Positions 26,471 to 35,011 of a stretch of 64,000 nucleotides of DNA are shown here, piece after piece (position 1 is the stretch's first letter; every line of letters starts with the position of its first letter). Position numbers and translations under genes: made by a program. The notes under the pieces are model-generated. The model was not told the origin of the DNA. It ran no database searches and saw only the letters and a list, made by a program, of their open reading frames with translations. The DNA is from Devosia sp. (lineage in GTDB: Bacteria; Pseudomonadota; Alphaproteobacteria; Rhizobiales; Devosiaceae), in assembly GCA_016713105.1 (NCBI GenBank), contig JADJPS010000018.1:620001-684000 (forward strand), read 5' to 3'.

Positions 26471-27267
26471 CTGGCCGACCGCGCATCACGCAGAGGCAGA
26501 TCGAGGGCCCGCCGCGCCTCACCGGCCATCCGGACCAGCGTCATGTGCATGTCCTTGGCCGAGGTGAGCGGCGAATCGAACCAGACCCGCCGCACCGTGT
26601 CACCATCGACCAGGTCGAGGCCTTCCGCATCGACGCCGACGAGCTTCCACTTGCCTTTGGAGGCTTGCGCGAAGTGTTCGGCATAGAGGCCGACCGCTTC
26701 GGCGTGGTCCTCGTTCATGTGCGCGAGGCACCCCGCCTCGGCCTCCGCGATCTCGGGACTGGCCGGCACGGCGGTCAGAAGATCGGCACCGGCCAGCGCA
26801 TAGGCCTTGCCGAAGCCGCCATTGAGCGAGGCGCTCCTCGGCTCCAGCCGGAAGTATCGGAAATCCGGCAGGCCCGAATAGAGCTGGGCCTTCTGCTGAT
26901 GCGCGAGATAGCGGGCATCAAGCCGGGCGTGATCGGTGCTATCGCGGTCGATCTCGCGCGCCTCGCACGCGATGCTGATGCGTGCGTGGGCGAGCGGGTC
27001 GCCCTTGCCGGGCGCGCCGACCAGCAGCGAACAACGCGGCTCGGCCAGCAACGCCCCGGTATGGGCGGCAAGCCGCGAGATCAGGATCACCGGGGCGCCG
27101 TCGCTGTCGGTCGAAACCCCGACGCGCGAACAGATCGGCCAGCCCGTGCCGGGCTCGACCGTGGCGATCGCCGCGAAGCGCGCCGTGCGGACGATCGTCT
27201 TGGCCTGCCGGATCACCTCGACGGTGGTGGGTTGCAGCACGTCCTTCTTCCGGGTGTCGTCGCTCAT
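26467..27267 (-). CDS. hugZ: HugZ-family heme-degrading protein (split-barrel FMN-like fold)
   Basis: 266 residues. The N-terminal pyridoxamine-phosphate-oxidase-like split barrel (RFAAIATVEPGTGWPICSRV, VILISRLAAHT, RCSLLVGAPGKGDPLAHAR) is followed by a C-terminal DUF2470-type domain (CLAHMNEDHAEAVGLYAEHF). This arrangement defines HugZ/HutZ proteins that bind or open heme to release iron in the cytoplasm. Met at 27267 is preferred, with GGAG upstream; 27279 is an alternative. It is overlapped by ialB and follows tonB by about 50 bases in the same leftward operon. Confidence 0.88.
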   Translation of the reverse strand: MSDDTRKKDVLQPTTVEVIRQAKTIVRTARFAAIATVEPGTGWPICSRVGVSTDSDGAPVILISRLAAHTGALLAEPRCSLLVGAPGKGDPLAHARISIACEAREIDRDSTDHARLDARYLAHQQKAQLYSGLPDFRYFRLEPRSASLNGGFGKAYALAGADLLTAVPASPEIAEAEAGCLAHMNEDHAEAVGLYAEHFAQASKGKWKLVGVDAEGLDLVDGDTVRRVWFDSPLTSAKDMHMTLVRMAGEARRALDLPLRDARSAR

Positions 27268-27315
27268 CATGGGCTCCATCGATCTGCCTTCTTTACAAAC
27301 ATGAACAATCGCTGA

Positions 27316-28364
27316 CTACTTCGTGAACAGCAGCGGCACGGTGAACGACCATGTCGATCGACCCGCCGCATCCGGGATGGGGGGAACGGTGCGGCCCGTT
27401 CGACCGCCGCCAGCGCCGCCGCATCCAGATCGGCATTGCCGGAACTGCGCGCCAGTGCCAGCTTGATCACCTGCCCCCCCGCATCGACGGTAAAGCGCAC
27501 CTCCACCTCGCCCCTGGCACCCCTGGCACGTGCTGGGTAGCGGGCCGCCCGGGTGCCGCGCGACTGCACCATACCGGGGTACTTCCCGACCGCCGCGGTG
27601 CCCCCGTCATTGGCCTTGCCCTTGCCGCCGGCGGCAGCCCTGGCGGCCGAATCCGCCTCCGACCTGCCGCCATTGCCGGCGGTCGAAACCCTGGTGGTTG
27701 TCTCGGCAGGCTTGTCCACCGGCCTGCTCTCGGCGCGCGTCTCGACGGGCAGGCGCTCGATCCGTGGCTGCGGGATGGGGATGATCTCCGGTTCCGTCTC
27801 GGCCAGCGGCTCGATGGCGGCCGGTGCGACCGGCTCGGCGAGCGCGACCTTGACCGGCGCGGCGGCAATGGGCCTCGCCGGCAGCCTCCCCGACACGGCC
27901 TCTCCGGGAGGCACCAGCTCCGCCGGGATCGCAACGGCCACCGCTGCAGCGGCCGGATCGGCGATCGGGGAGAAGTCGGAGACAGCCGGCACGATCTCGG
28001 TGAGCGAGGCGGTCAGCACTTCGGCCGAACTCGAAACCTCCGGCGCAGCTGCCAACGGCGACAGCTGCGGCAAGACCTCGGCCGGGAGCGGCGCGGCTGC
28101 CTCGAGCCGGGCGGGAACGGTGTCGGCAACCGCCGCCGCCGCGGCGGGCGGTACGGCCTCGGCACCGGCCGAGACGAGAGTCTCGGTCGCCTCCGTCGGC
28201 ACCGCACTGGCGCTCGCGCTGACGAAGCTTTCGACCGAGACGATGTCCACCGCCACCGATTCCGCGCTCATCTCATCCACCGCGGGTGGCGCCTGGGCGA
28301 CCAGCCAGGCGGCGATGACGAGGCCGAAATGCAGGCCCAGCGAGGCCGGAAGGGCAACACGCAT
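27316..28364 (-). pseudogene. tonB: TonB energy-transducing protein, frameshifted in a G6 run near its 3' end
   Basis: About 349 residues after repair. A single N-terminal membrane anchor (LHFGLVIAAWLVAQ) is followed by a long Ala/Pro/Glu-rich periplasm-spanning region and the conserved C-terminal domain (YPARARGARGEVEVRFTVDAGG...ALAAVERAAPFPP). At 27379-27384 a run of six G (C on the coding strand) shifts the frame. One more base would continue as IPDAAGRSTWSFTVPLLFTK and stop at 27316, the expected TonB ending. As written, the frame runs through a non-homologous tail to 27267. TonB transmits proton-motive force from ExbB/ExbD to the receptor. Confidence 0.85.
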
Positions 28365-28368
28365 CGGC

Positions 28369-28809
28369 TCACGGGGCCTGCCGCTGCGTGGTGATCAGCC
28401 CGATGCGGGCGTAGCCGGCGGCCGACAGTTCGCCCATTACCTGCATGATCAGGCCGTAGTCCGCGCTGGCATCTCCCCGGATGTAGAGTCGTTGCCCGGT
28501 ACCCGCGGACCCCGCCGCCACGCCTACCGCGGCGAGCAGCGCCGCCGCGGGCACCACCTCCTCGCCCAGGTAGATCTCACCGTCCGGCGTGACCGAGACG
28601 GTGAGGGGCTTGCTCTCGACCTCGAGTTCGGGTGCGCTGGTCTGCGGCAGGTCGATGGCGACGCCGGCGGTCAGCAACGGCGCCGTGACCATGAACACGA
28701 TCAGCAGCACCAGCATGACATCGACCAGGGGCGTGACGTTGATCTCCCCGATCGGTCCGCCACGCTGTCGGCGGCCGCGCCGTACGCCGCTGCCCGGCAT
28801 CATGCCCAT
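28369..28809 (-). CDS. exbD: Biopolymer transport protein ExbD
   Basis: 146 residues. After a short basic cytoplasmic N-terminus comes the family signature INVTPLVDVMLVLLIVFMVT; the Asp in this helix is the proton-carrying residue. A periplasmic domain follows, with VSVTPDGEIYLGEE and YIRGDASADYG. It forms the TonB energy-supplying complex with ExbB. ATG 28809 overlaps the exbB stop (ATGA), and tonB follows after four bases, so the three genes are tightly coupled. Confidence 0.94.
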   Translation of the reverse strand: MGMMPGSGVRRGRRQRGGPIGEINVTPLVDVMLVLLIVFMVTAPLLTAGVAIDLPQTSAPELEVESKPLTVSVTPDGEIYLGEEVVPAAALLAAVGVAAGSAGTGQRLYIRGDASADYGLIMQVMGELSAAGYARIGLITTQRQAP

Positions 28810-29513
28810 CAGGTGACCCCCCGCGTATCGAGCTGACGCGACAGCTGCACCGCCACTCGGTCCGCAAAGGCCTCCAGCCGGCCGATCAGGCGCCCGGCGT
28901 CGCCCGAGAGCAGGTTGTAGGCGATGACCGCCGGGATAGCCGCCAGCAGCCCGAGCGCAGTGGCGAACAATGCCTCGGCAATGCCTGGCGCCACCACCGA
29001 AAGCGAGGTGGATTTCTGTCCGGCAATGGCGGTGAAAGCGTTCATGATGCCCCAGACCGTGCCGAACAGTCCGATGAACGGCGCCGCGCTCCCCACTGTC
29101 GCGAGCAGCGCCAGACTGCGATCGAGCCGCTCGCTTTCTGCAGCTATGGTGGTGTCGAGCACGATCCTCAGCCGCGCCGCAAGCCCGGTCGGATTGGCGG
29201 CATTCTCGGCATGGCTGCCGTTCCACTCCTCCATCGCGGCGGCGAACAGCGCGCCGAGCCCGTGCCGTGGCCCGTCCCCGAGCCGCTGATAGATTGCCGG
29301 CAGCGGTTCGCCCGAGGCAAATACCCGGTCGAAGCTGCGCATCTCCCGACGGGCGCGGGCATAAAGGGCACTCTTTGAAAGGATCACCGCCCAGGACGCG
29401 ATCGAAGCGAGGGCAAGCCCCAGCATCACCGCCTTGACCACCCAGTCCGCCTGGAGAAACAGGCCGACCATCGAAAAGGCCGCCCCGGGGTCTGCCGCAT
29501 GCACCGGCTCCAT
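28809..29513 (-). CDS. exbB: Biopolymer transport protein ExbB (MotA/TolQ/ExbB proton channel)
   Basis: 234 residues with three membrane segments: about 15-45, then 135-160 in the GSAAPFIGLFGTVWGIMNAF signature, and 175-200 in EALFATALGLLAAIPAVIAYN. These are the channel-lining motifs of the family. With ExbD it converts proton flux into TonB movement for heme uptake. It follows the small periplasmic protein gene by 10 bases in the leftward heme operon. Confidence 0.95.
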   Translation of the reverse strand: MEPVHAADPGAAFSMVGLFLQADWVVKAVMLGLALASIASWAVILSKSALYARARREMRSFDRVFASGEPLPAIYQRLGDGPRHGLGALFAAAMEEWNGSHAENAANPTGLAARLRIVLDTTIAAESERLDRSLALLATVGSAAPFIGLFGTVWGIMNAFTAIAGQKSTSLSVVAPGIAEALFATALGLLAAIPAVIAYNLLSGDAGRLIGRLEAFADRVAVQLSRQLDTRGVT

Positions 29514-29523
29514 GGCTCTGCTC

Positions 29524-29937
29524 CTAGACGCCGAAAGCGACGCCAGAAGGACTCGCGACCACCAGCGCCCTGAGGCAGGTTGGAGGGTCGAGTCCCACGC
29601 CGTCGCATTGCGTCACATCATTGACCAGCGCGCGGGTCACCGCGGCGCAATCGAGCCCGGGGATGTCGAACTGCATGACCCGGGTCTTGCCGTCCGGCAT
29701 GGCCTTGAAGTCGAGCGACACCAGCCGGTCGATTGCGCCACCCGCGCCGAACAGGGCCACCTCGAACACCGCCCGCTCGAGGTCGGTCCCGAGCCCGTTG
29801 CTGGCGAGGACGCTGACGCGGCATCCCGCTTCGCTCGATTGCAGGGCATTGAGCTCCAGCCGGAGCGAGGGGGCCGGCTGCGCGATGGCAGGAGCGGTCG
29901 CGATCAACGCCGAGACAAGGACGGGGAACAGGCGCAT
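29524..29937 (-). CDS. Small secreted protein of the heme operon, function unknown
   Basis: 137 residues. A signal peptide (MRLFPVLVSALIATAPAIAQ) is followed by a beta-rich domain with three cysteines (one in EAGCRVSVLASNGLGTDLE, one in PGLDCAAVTRAL, one near VTQCDGV). ATG 29937 has AAGGAG upstream. It lies between hemP and exbB, 10 bases before the latter. Similar small periplasmic proteins accompany hemP-exbBD-tonB sets in rhizobia without an assigned activity. A role as a periplasmic partner of the TonB system is a guess from position. Confidence 0.8.
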   Translation of the reverse strand: MRLFPVLVSALIATAPAIAQPAPSLRLELNALQSSEAGCRVSVLASNGLGTDLERAVFEVALFGAGGAIDRLVSLDFKAMPDGKTRVMQFDIPGLDCAAVTRALVNDVTQCDGVGLDPPTCLRALVVASPSGVAFGV

Positions 29938-29951
29938 GCCGGACTCCTTGG

Positions 29952-30149
29952 TTACTTGTTGAGAACGAGCTTGCCCTGCCGGGTGATGCGCAACCGGTAG
30001 ATCTCGCCCGCATGGCTGATGCCGACCTCCGTGTGCCGGCCGAACAGGGCTGTGCTGCTGACCAGCGGGCCGCCGTTCAGCACCGGCTGAGGCGCCGCAC
30101 CGGCGTCTCCTGTCCGGTGTCCGTCTCGTTCGTCCGGGTCGGCGGGCAC
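29952..30149 (-). CDS. hemP: Hemin uptake protein HemP
   Basis: About 65 residues. The conserved C-terminal HemP block is clear: LVSSTALFGRHTEVGISHAG, then EIYRLRITRQGKLVLNK. The GTG at 30149 is preferred because GGAG lies six bases upstream; the ATG at 30161 would put that GGAG inside the gene. HemP is a small regulator-like protein required for normal expression of heme uptake genes in several proteobacteria. It heads the leftward operon hemP, small secreted protein, exbB, exbD, tonB, hugZ, ialB, and is preceded by a RirA-like box at 30167-30181. Confidence 0.85.
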   Translation of the reverse strand: MPADPDERDGHRTGDAGAAPQPVLNGGPLVSSTALFGRHTEVGISHAGEIYRLRITRQGKLVLNK

Positions 30150-30166
30150 GTGACACTCCATAAACA

Positions 30167-30181
30167 TGAGTCAAATACTCA
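30167..30181 (-). promoter_or_regulatory. RirA/IRO-type iron box upstream of hemP
   Basis: The sequence is TGA-GTCAAATAC-TCA on the plus strand, a TGA-N9-TCA match with longer dyad symmetry (ATGAGT/ACTCAT flanking five bases). It ends 18 bases before the proposed hemP start. The same 15-base pattern lies in the receptor promoter at 25902-25916. RirA represses iron uptake genes at such sites in rhizobia. No rirA gene is in the window. Confidence 0.55.
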
Positions 30182-30594
30182 TCTTTAGGAGCGAGGGCAA
30201 GGGGGCATGCAAGACGTGGCGTCGATGTCGCGTTGGCAGCCAACCCGCCGCCGGCCACGGCGACACATGGAGACCGCGACGGCTACCGACTTTGGTTGCA
30301 GATGACGCGGACTGCAGACCATTTTTCTTCGCACGTTCCATGCAGTGGAACGAACATCCGTAGCCTTGTGCTATTTGCGGTGCCAGATTTCTGCAGATTT
30401 TCGAAACTCGCTTGTCGCTCGCCTAATCGTTATGCAGATTAACCTCATGCCAAGGAAGTTAGCATCCCACATCATGGAACAGCTGGGCGAGGCCGCAGGA
30501 CGCCGGCCGGTCCCGCCAGACCCCGATGTGGATGCGCGTCGCGCCGTACAATGAACCTGACAGTTCAGGACCAGTGGAAGGGAACCGAACCAGA
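30182..30594. other. Intergenic region between hemP and the peptide ABC operon
   Basis: 413 bases between divergent operons without a convincing gene. It is less GC-rich than its surroundings, especially 30310-30460, as expected for promoters. It contains the IclR-type inverted repeat at 30334-30352 and, just before the next gene, the ribosome site GGAAGGG. The AT-rich stretch TAATCGTTATGCAGATTAAC near 30425-30444 could hold a -10 element of the rightward promoter, but I cannot assign boxes with confidence. Confidence 0.5.
30334..30352. promoter_or_regulatory. IclR-type operator, site 1 (CGTTCC-ATGCAGT-GGAACG)
   Basis: Perfect dyad: CGTTCCA and TGGAACG around TGCAG. It lies about 240 bases before the peptide-binding protein start. 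The same CGTTCC-N7-GGAACG pattern occurs at 39283-39301, with a one-mismatch copy at 41417-41435. Palindromes of the GTTCC-N-GGAAC kind are typical of IclR-family regulators, two of which are encoded in this cluster. Confidence 0.6.
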
Positions 30595-32127
30595 ATGCCG
30601 AAACTCATCGCAATGCAGCCCAAGCGCCTCGGCGCCATCGCCGCCGCTACCATCATGCTCGCCGCTTTCGGCGGCGCCGAAGCCCTTGCGGCCTCGCCAC
30701 GCGCCACCGAGAACAAGATGATCCTCGTCGCCCGCCAGGATCCGGGCACACTCGACTACGTGACCAGCAACCTCACGGCGCTACGCCTGTGGATTCCGTC
30801 CAATGTGGTCGAGCCGCTGGTCTATTTCGAAAAGGACGGCACGGTGACGCCGGGCGTCGCCGAGAGCTGGACGATCAGCGACGACAGGCTGACCTATGTC
30901 TTCACCATTCGCGAGGCGAAGTTCTCGAACGGCGCGCCGCTGACGGTCGAGGACGTCATCTACTCGCTCAACACCATGAAATCGAGCCCGGTGCTGCAGA
31001 ACTCGGCGGCCTACAATGCCGTGACCGCCATCGAGAAGGTCGACGACAGGACCGTCAAGGTGACGCTGTCGCGTCCGAGCCAGGCCTTCTGGGCCGGCAT
31101 GGGCTCGACCGCCGGCCTGATCCAGCCCGAGGCGGCGGCCGGCAGCATTGCCACCGACCCGATCGGCACCGGCCCCTACAAGCTGGTCAAGTATACCACC
31201 AACAGCGCCTTCGAGTTCACCGCCAACCCTGAATACTGGGGTCCCGCCCCGGCGATCAAGGATGTGACCGTCCGCATCGTCACCGACGGCACGGCCGGCC
31301 TCAACGCGCTGGAAGCCGGCGAGGTCGACGCCATCCCGGTCAACACCATCGACCTGTGGGAACAGCTGGTGAAGCGCGAGTTCGACAAGAAGTTCACGCT
31401 CGTGACCGACCCGCAGATCGGCGAGCCGACCTATGCGGTGATCAACCAGAAGATCGATCCCGAACTGCGCCAGGCCATTGCCGGGACGCTCGACCGGCAG
31501 GCCTACAACGACGCCTTCGGGGCTGCCTGGGGCGCCGAGAACACCTGTACCTTCGCCTTGCCCAACCAGCCCTGGTACCAGCCCGAAAACGCGGAAAGCT
31601 GCCCCTATCCGTACGACCTGGAAGGGGCGATGAAGACCATATTGGAAAAGGGTTTCAACACCCTGCCGCTCGAATACGCCTCGCTCAGCGACGTGCCCGA
31701 CCTGTCGCTGCCGGCCGATATCATGGTGCCGACGCTGCAGGCCGCCGGCCTCAACGTCACCCGCAACGCCATCGATCTCGCCCGCTACAGCCAGTTGATC
31801 TTCCAGGGCCGCCCGCCGCAGTTCGACATCACCGTGATGTCGGGCGACGCCGAGCCCGGCCAGTGGTCCTGCCCAACTCCGGACAAGGCCGGCTGGTCGA
31901 CCTATTGCAGCGCCGACTACACCGACGCGCTGGCCCAGGCCGACGTCGCCACCAGCGACGAAGAGTACCTGGCACTGATGCAGAAGGCCGCCGACATCCT
32001 GCGCAAGGACGCCGTCATCGTACCGCTGATCGCCAAGAAGGGCGTGGGCCTGTTCGATGTCGATCTCAAGGGCTTCACCGAGCCCAAGGTCGCGGTTGCC
32101 GTCGAACTGCGCGCGCTGCACTGGTAA
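30595..32127 (+). CDS. Peptide/dipeptide ABC transporter substrate-binding protein (SBP_bac_5)
   Basis: 510 residues. A signal peptide (to about EALAA) is followed by a DppA/OppA-type fold: ILVARQDPGTLDYVTSN, NVVEPLVYFEKDGTVTPGVAESW with the family signature, then YVFTIREAKFSNGAPLTVEDV and DPIGTGPYKLV. ATG 30595 follows GGAAGGG. It binds a peptide or related solute in the periplasm and heads an operon with two permeases, two ATPases and an SDR. Nearby M81 peptidase and D-serine-dehydratase-like genes suggest unusual, perhaps D-amino-acid-containing, peptides. That is inference. Confidence 0.92.
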   Translation: MPKLIAMQPKRLGAIAAATIMLAAFGGAEALAASPRATENKMILVARQDPGTLDYVTSNLTALRLWIPSNVVEPLVYFEKDGTVTPGVAESWTISDDRLTYVFTIREAKFSNGAPLTVEDVIYSLNTMKSSPVLQNSAAYNAVTAIEKVDDRTVKVTLSRPSQAFWAGMGSTAGLIQPEAAAGSIATDPIGTGPYKLVKYTTNSAFEFTANPEYWGPAPAIKDVTVRIVTDGTAGLNALEAGEVDAIPVNTIDLWEQLVKREFDKKFTLVTDPQIGEPTYAVINQKIDPELRQAIAGTLDRQAYNDAFGAAWGAENTCTFALPNQPWYQPENAESCPYPYDLEGAMKTILEKGFNTLPLEYASLSDVPDLSLPADIMVPTLQAAGLNVTRNAIDLARYSQLIFQGRPPQFDITVMSGDAEPGQWSCPTPDKAGWSTYCSADYTDALAQADVATSDEEYLALMQKAADILRKDAVIVPLIAKKGVGLFDVDLKGFTEPKVAVAVELRALHW

Positions 32128-32202
32128 GCTCTTCCTCCCAAGGAAGCGGTCGCCGGCCTCCGGGCCGGCGACCGCACTGCATCGACCACCGGAGCGGGCG
32201 CC

Positions 32203-33150
32203 ATGACCATCTACGTTCTGCGCAAGCTGGCCTTCTTTGTCGGCGCCGTGCTCGTCGCGTCGCTCGCCATATTCCTGCTCATCCGCGGTGCCGGCGGCAA
32301 TGTTGCCGCGATCGTCCTCGGCAAGGACGCCACCGCCGATGCGATTAACGCCCTGGCCCACACCTACGGCCTCGATCGGCCCCTGCCCGTCCAGTATGTC
32401 GACTGGATCATGAACATGCTGTCGGGCGATCTCGGGCAATCCTTCCGCACCAAGGAGTCGGTTGCCGACCTCGTCACCGACCGGCTGTCGGTCTCGGTGC
32501 CGCTGGCGCTCTCCGGCTTGTTGCTCGGCCTCATTATCGCCATTCCGGTCGGCACCTACGCCGCCCGCAATGTCGGCAGACCCTCGGGCGCACTGCTGGC
32601 GCTGCTCAGCCAGATCGGCGTTGCCGTGCCCGTGTTCTGGGCCGGCATCCTGTTGTCGGTACTCTTCGGCGTCAGGCTTGGCTGGCTGCCGACCGGCGGC
32701 TGGACCGACTGGACGGCGGACCCCGTCGGGGCCGTCCGCTCGCTGGTCCTGCCGGTCCTCTCGCTGGGCCTGATCATGGCGGCGGTGCTGATCCGCTACA
32801 TCCGCTCGGCCGTGCTCGACGTGATGAACCAGGACTATGTGCGCACCGCCCGCGCCGTCGGCATGACCCGCACCCAGGCGCTCCTGCAGGTCGGCTTGCG
32901 CAATGCCCTGCTGCCCATCGTCACCATCGTCGGGCTGCAGATCGCCGAGCTGATCGGGGGCACCGTGATCATCGAGATGGTGTTCTCGCTGCCCGGCCTG
33001 TCCCGCATGATCCTCGCCAACGTGGCTGCGCGCGAGGTGATCGTGGTGCAGTCGACGGTGATGCTGATCATCGTCTTCGTCATTTTCGTCAACTTCGTGG
33101 TCGACCTGCTCTACGGCATCCTCGATCCCCGTATCCGCAACAGCGCGTGA
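32203..33150 (+). CDS. Peptide ABC transporter permease (DppB/OppB type)
   Basis: 315 residues with six membrane spans. The N-terminal OppB pattern is present (IRGAGGNVA, then the LGLDRPLPVQY region in the form TYGLDRPLPVQYVDWI). So is the cytoplasmic EAA-type loop, YVRTARAVGMTRTQALLQVGLRNALLP, that docks on the ATPase. It follows the binding protein after a 75-base gap and is followed eight bases later by the second permease. Confidence 0.94.
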   Translation: MTIYVLRKLAFFVGAVLVASLAIFLLIRGAGGNVAAIVLGKDATADAINALAHTYGLDRPLPVQYVDWIMNMLSGDLGQSFRTKESVADLVTDRLSVSVPLALSGLLLGLIIAIPVGTYAARNVGRPSGALLALLSQIGVAVPVFWAGILLSVLFGVRLGWLPTGGWTDWTADPVGAVRSLVLPVLSLGLIMAAVLIRYIRSAVLDVMNQDYVRTARAVGMTRTQALLQVGLRNALLPIVTIVGLQIAELIGGTVIIEMVFSLPGLSRMILANVAAREVIVVQSTVMLIIVFVIFVNFVVDLLYGILDPRIRNSA

Positions 33151-33158
33151 GGGAGGTC

Positions 33159-34028
33159 ATGAGCACGATTGCCCCTACCGCACGCCCCATCCGGCCGAAA
33201 CGACGTCTCCAGCTCAACGCCTCGCTGGTTGTCGGGGTGGCGCTGACCATCGGCTTCCTGGTCATCGCCATCGTCTCGTTCTTCTGGCTGCCCTCCAACC
33301 CGAACATCCCGGTGATCAAGGACCGGCTGCTGCCGCCCGGCACCGCTGGACACCTGCTCGGCACCGACGTGCTTGGACGCGACGTCATCGCGCAACTGAT
33401 GGTGGGCTCGCGCACCTCGATCCTCGTCGGGGCCGGCGGGGCGTCGATCGCGCTGATCCTGGGGACCATCACCGGGCTCGCCGCGGCGGCCTACGGCAAG
33501 ATCGCCGACGAGCTGATCTCGCGCGGTGCCGACATCATGCTGTCGATTCCGGGCATGGTGACTGCGCTGGTGCTGGCCGCGACCATGGGATCTGGAGCGC
33601 TCACCACCATCCTGGCGCTTTCGGCCTTCTTCACCCCCTCGTTCACCCGCGTCATCCGATCGGCGGCGCTGAGCGTGCTGCAGGAGGACTTCATCACTGC
33701 CGCGCGGCTCTACGGGCGCGGCAAGCTGTTCATCCTTGCCCGGCATGTGCTGCCCAACATAGCCGGGGTGATGATCGTGCAGTTCACCCTCTACTTCGCC
33801 GCCGGCATCCTCACCGAGGCCGGCCTCTCCTATCTGGGCGTCGGCGTCACCCGGCCGCAGATCTCGTGGGGCATGATGCTGAACGAGGCCCAGCAGCAGG
33901 TGGGCATCTCCTCCCCGCTTGCCGTCTGGCCGGGCCTCGCCATCGTCTTCGTGGTGCTGGGGCTGAACCTGCTCGGCGACGGGCTGCGCGATGTGCTCGA
34001 CCCCAAGCTCAAGCGGAGAACCGCATGA
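33159..34028 (+). CDS. Peptide ABC transporter permease (DppC/OppC type)
   Basis: 289 residues with six membrane spans. It carries the N-terminal LGTDVLGRDVIAQLMVGSR motif of OppC proteins and the EAA loop FITAARLYGRGKLFILARHVLPN, then the C-terminal ISWGMMLNEAQQ. ATG 33159 is chosen for the GGGAGG directly upstream. The stop overlaps the ATPase start (ATGA). It pairs with the DppB-type permease to form the channel. Confidence 0.94.
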   Translation: MSTIAPTARPIRPKRRLQLNASLVVGVALTIGFLVIAIVSFFWLPSNPNIPVIKDRLLPPGTAGHLLGTDVLGRDVIAQLMVGSRTSILVGAGGASIALILGTITGLAAAAYGKIADELISRGADIMLSIPGMVTALVLAATMGSGALTTILALSAFFTPSFTRVIRSAALSVLQEDFITAARLYGRGKLFILARHVLPNIAGVMIVQFTLYFAAGILTEAGLSYLGVGVTRPQISWGMMLNEAQQQVGISSPLAVWPGLAIVFVVLGLNLLGDGLRDVLDPKLKRRTA

Positions 34029-35011
34029 GTGCTCCCGCCAACGCCCTCGAGGTCCGGGATCTCGTCGTCACCAATGGCGAGGTGGCTGCCGTCCGCGGCG
34101 TCTCTTTCACCATTCCCGCTGGCGGCCGCATGGGGCTGGTCGGCGAGTCGGGCTCGGGCAAGTCGATGACGGCGCTGGCGCTGATGGGCCTCCTGCCGAT
34201 GGGCTGGGGCGCGCAGGGCAGCGTGCTGCACGACGGGGTCGACCTTGTCACCCAGTCCGACAGGGCACTGTCGAGCCGTCGCGGCCGGACGCTGTCGATG
34301 GTGTTCCAGGACCCGCTCTCCTCGCTCAACCCGGTGCGCCGCGTCGGCGACCAGATCGCCTGGGTGATCCGCCGCCATACCGGCGTCGACCGGCGCGAGG
34401 CCGAGCGGCAGACGCTGGACCTGGTGCGGCAGATGAAGCTGCCACGCCCCGAGCAGATCGTCCGCGCCTATCCGCACGAGATCTCGGGGGGGCAACGCCA
34501 GCGCATCATGATCGCTATGGCGCTCGCCTGCTATCCGCAGCTGATCATCGCCGACGAGCCGACCACGGCGCTCGACGTGACGGTGCAAAAGCAGGTGCTT
34601 CGCCTGCTCAACGCGGCGGTCAAGGAGCGCAACTCGGCACTGCTGATGATCACCCACGACCTGCCGATCATAGCCGCCATGTGCGACAGCGTGGCGGTGA
34701 TGTATGCCGGACGGATCGTCGAGATGGGGCCGGTGGGCGAAGTGTTTCGCACGCCGCGCCACCACTACACGCGCGGCCTGCTCGAGAGCCAGCCGACGAT
34801 GGACAACATCGCGCTCGACGGCTCGTCCCGGCTGGTCTCGATCCCCGGCATGGTGCCGCCGCTCCACGACCTGCCGGCCGGCTGCGCCTTCCATCCGCGC
34901 TGTCCTGCAGCGTCGGAGCGCTGCCGCTCCGCGATGCCAGAACTCGACGGCAGGGGGCGCGCCGCCGCCTGCTGGCATCCTGCTGCGGCTGCCGTGGAGG
35001 CGGCCCCATGA
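34025..35011 (+). CDS. Peptide ABC transporter ATP-binding protein (DppD/OppD type)
   Basis: 328 residues. Walker A GESGSGKS (about residue 45), Q-loop VFQDPLSSLNP, signature ISGGQRQR and Walker B LIIADEPTTALD are complete. The C-terminal oligopeptide domain carries the cysteine motif CAFHPRCPAASERC...CWHP that binds an iron-sulfur cluster in some relatives. It is one half of the ATPase heterodimer, overlapping both neighbours by ATGA. Confidence 0.95.
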   Translation: MSAPANALEVRDLVVTNGEVAAVRGVSFTIPAGGRMGLVGESGSGKSMTALALMGLLPMGWGAQGSVLHDGVDLVTQSDRALSSRRGRTLSMVFQDPLSSLNPVRRVGDQIAWVIRRHTGVDRREAERQTLDLVRQMKLPRPEQIVRAYPHEISGGQRQRIMIAMALACYPQLIIADEPTTALDVTVQKQVLRLLNAAVKERNSALLMITHDLPIIAAMCDSVAVMYAGRIVEMGPVGEVFRTPRHHYTRGLLESQPTMDNIALDGSSRLVSIPGMVPPLHDLPAGCAFHPRCPAASERCRSAMPELDGRGRAAACWHPAAAAVEAAP

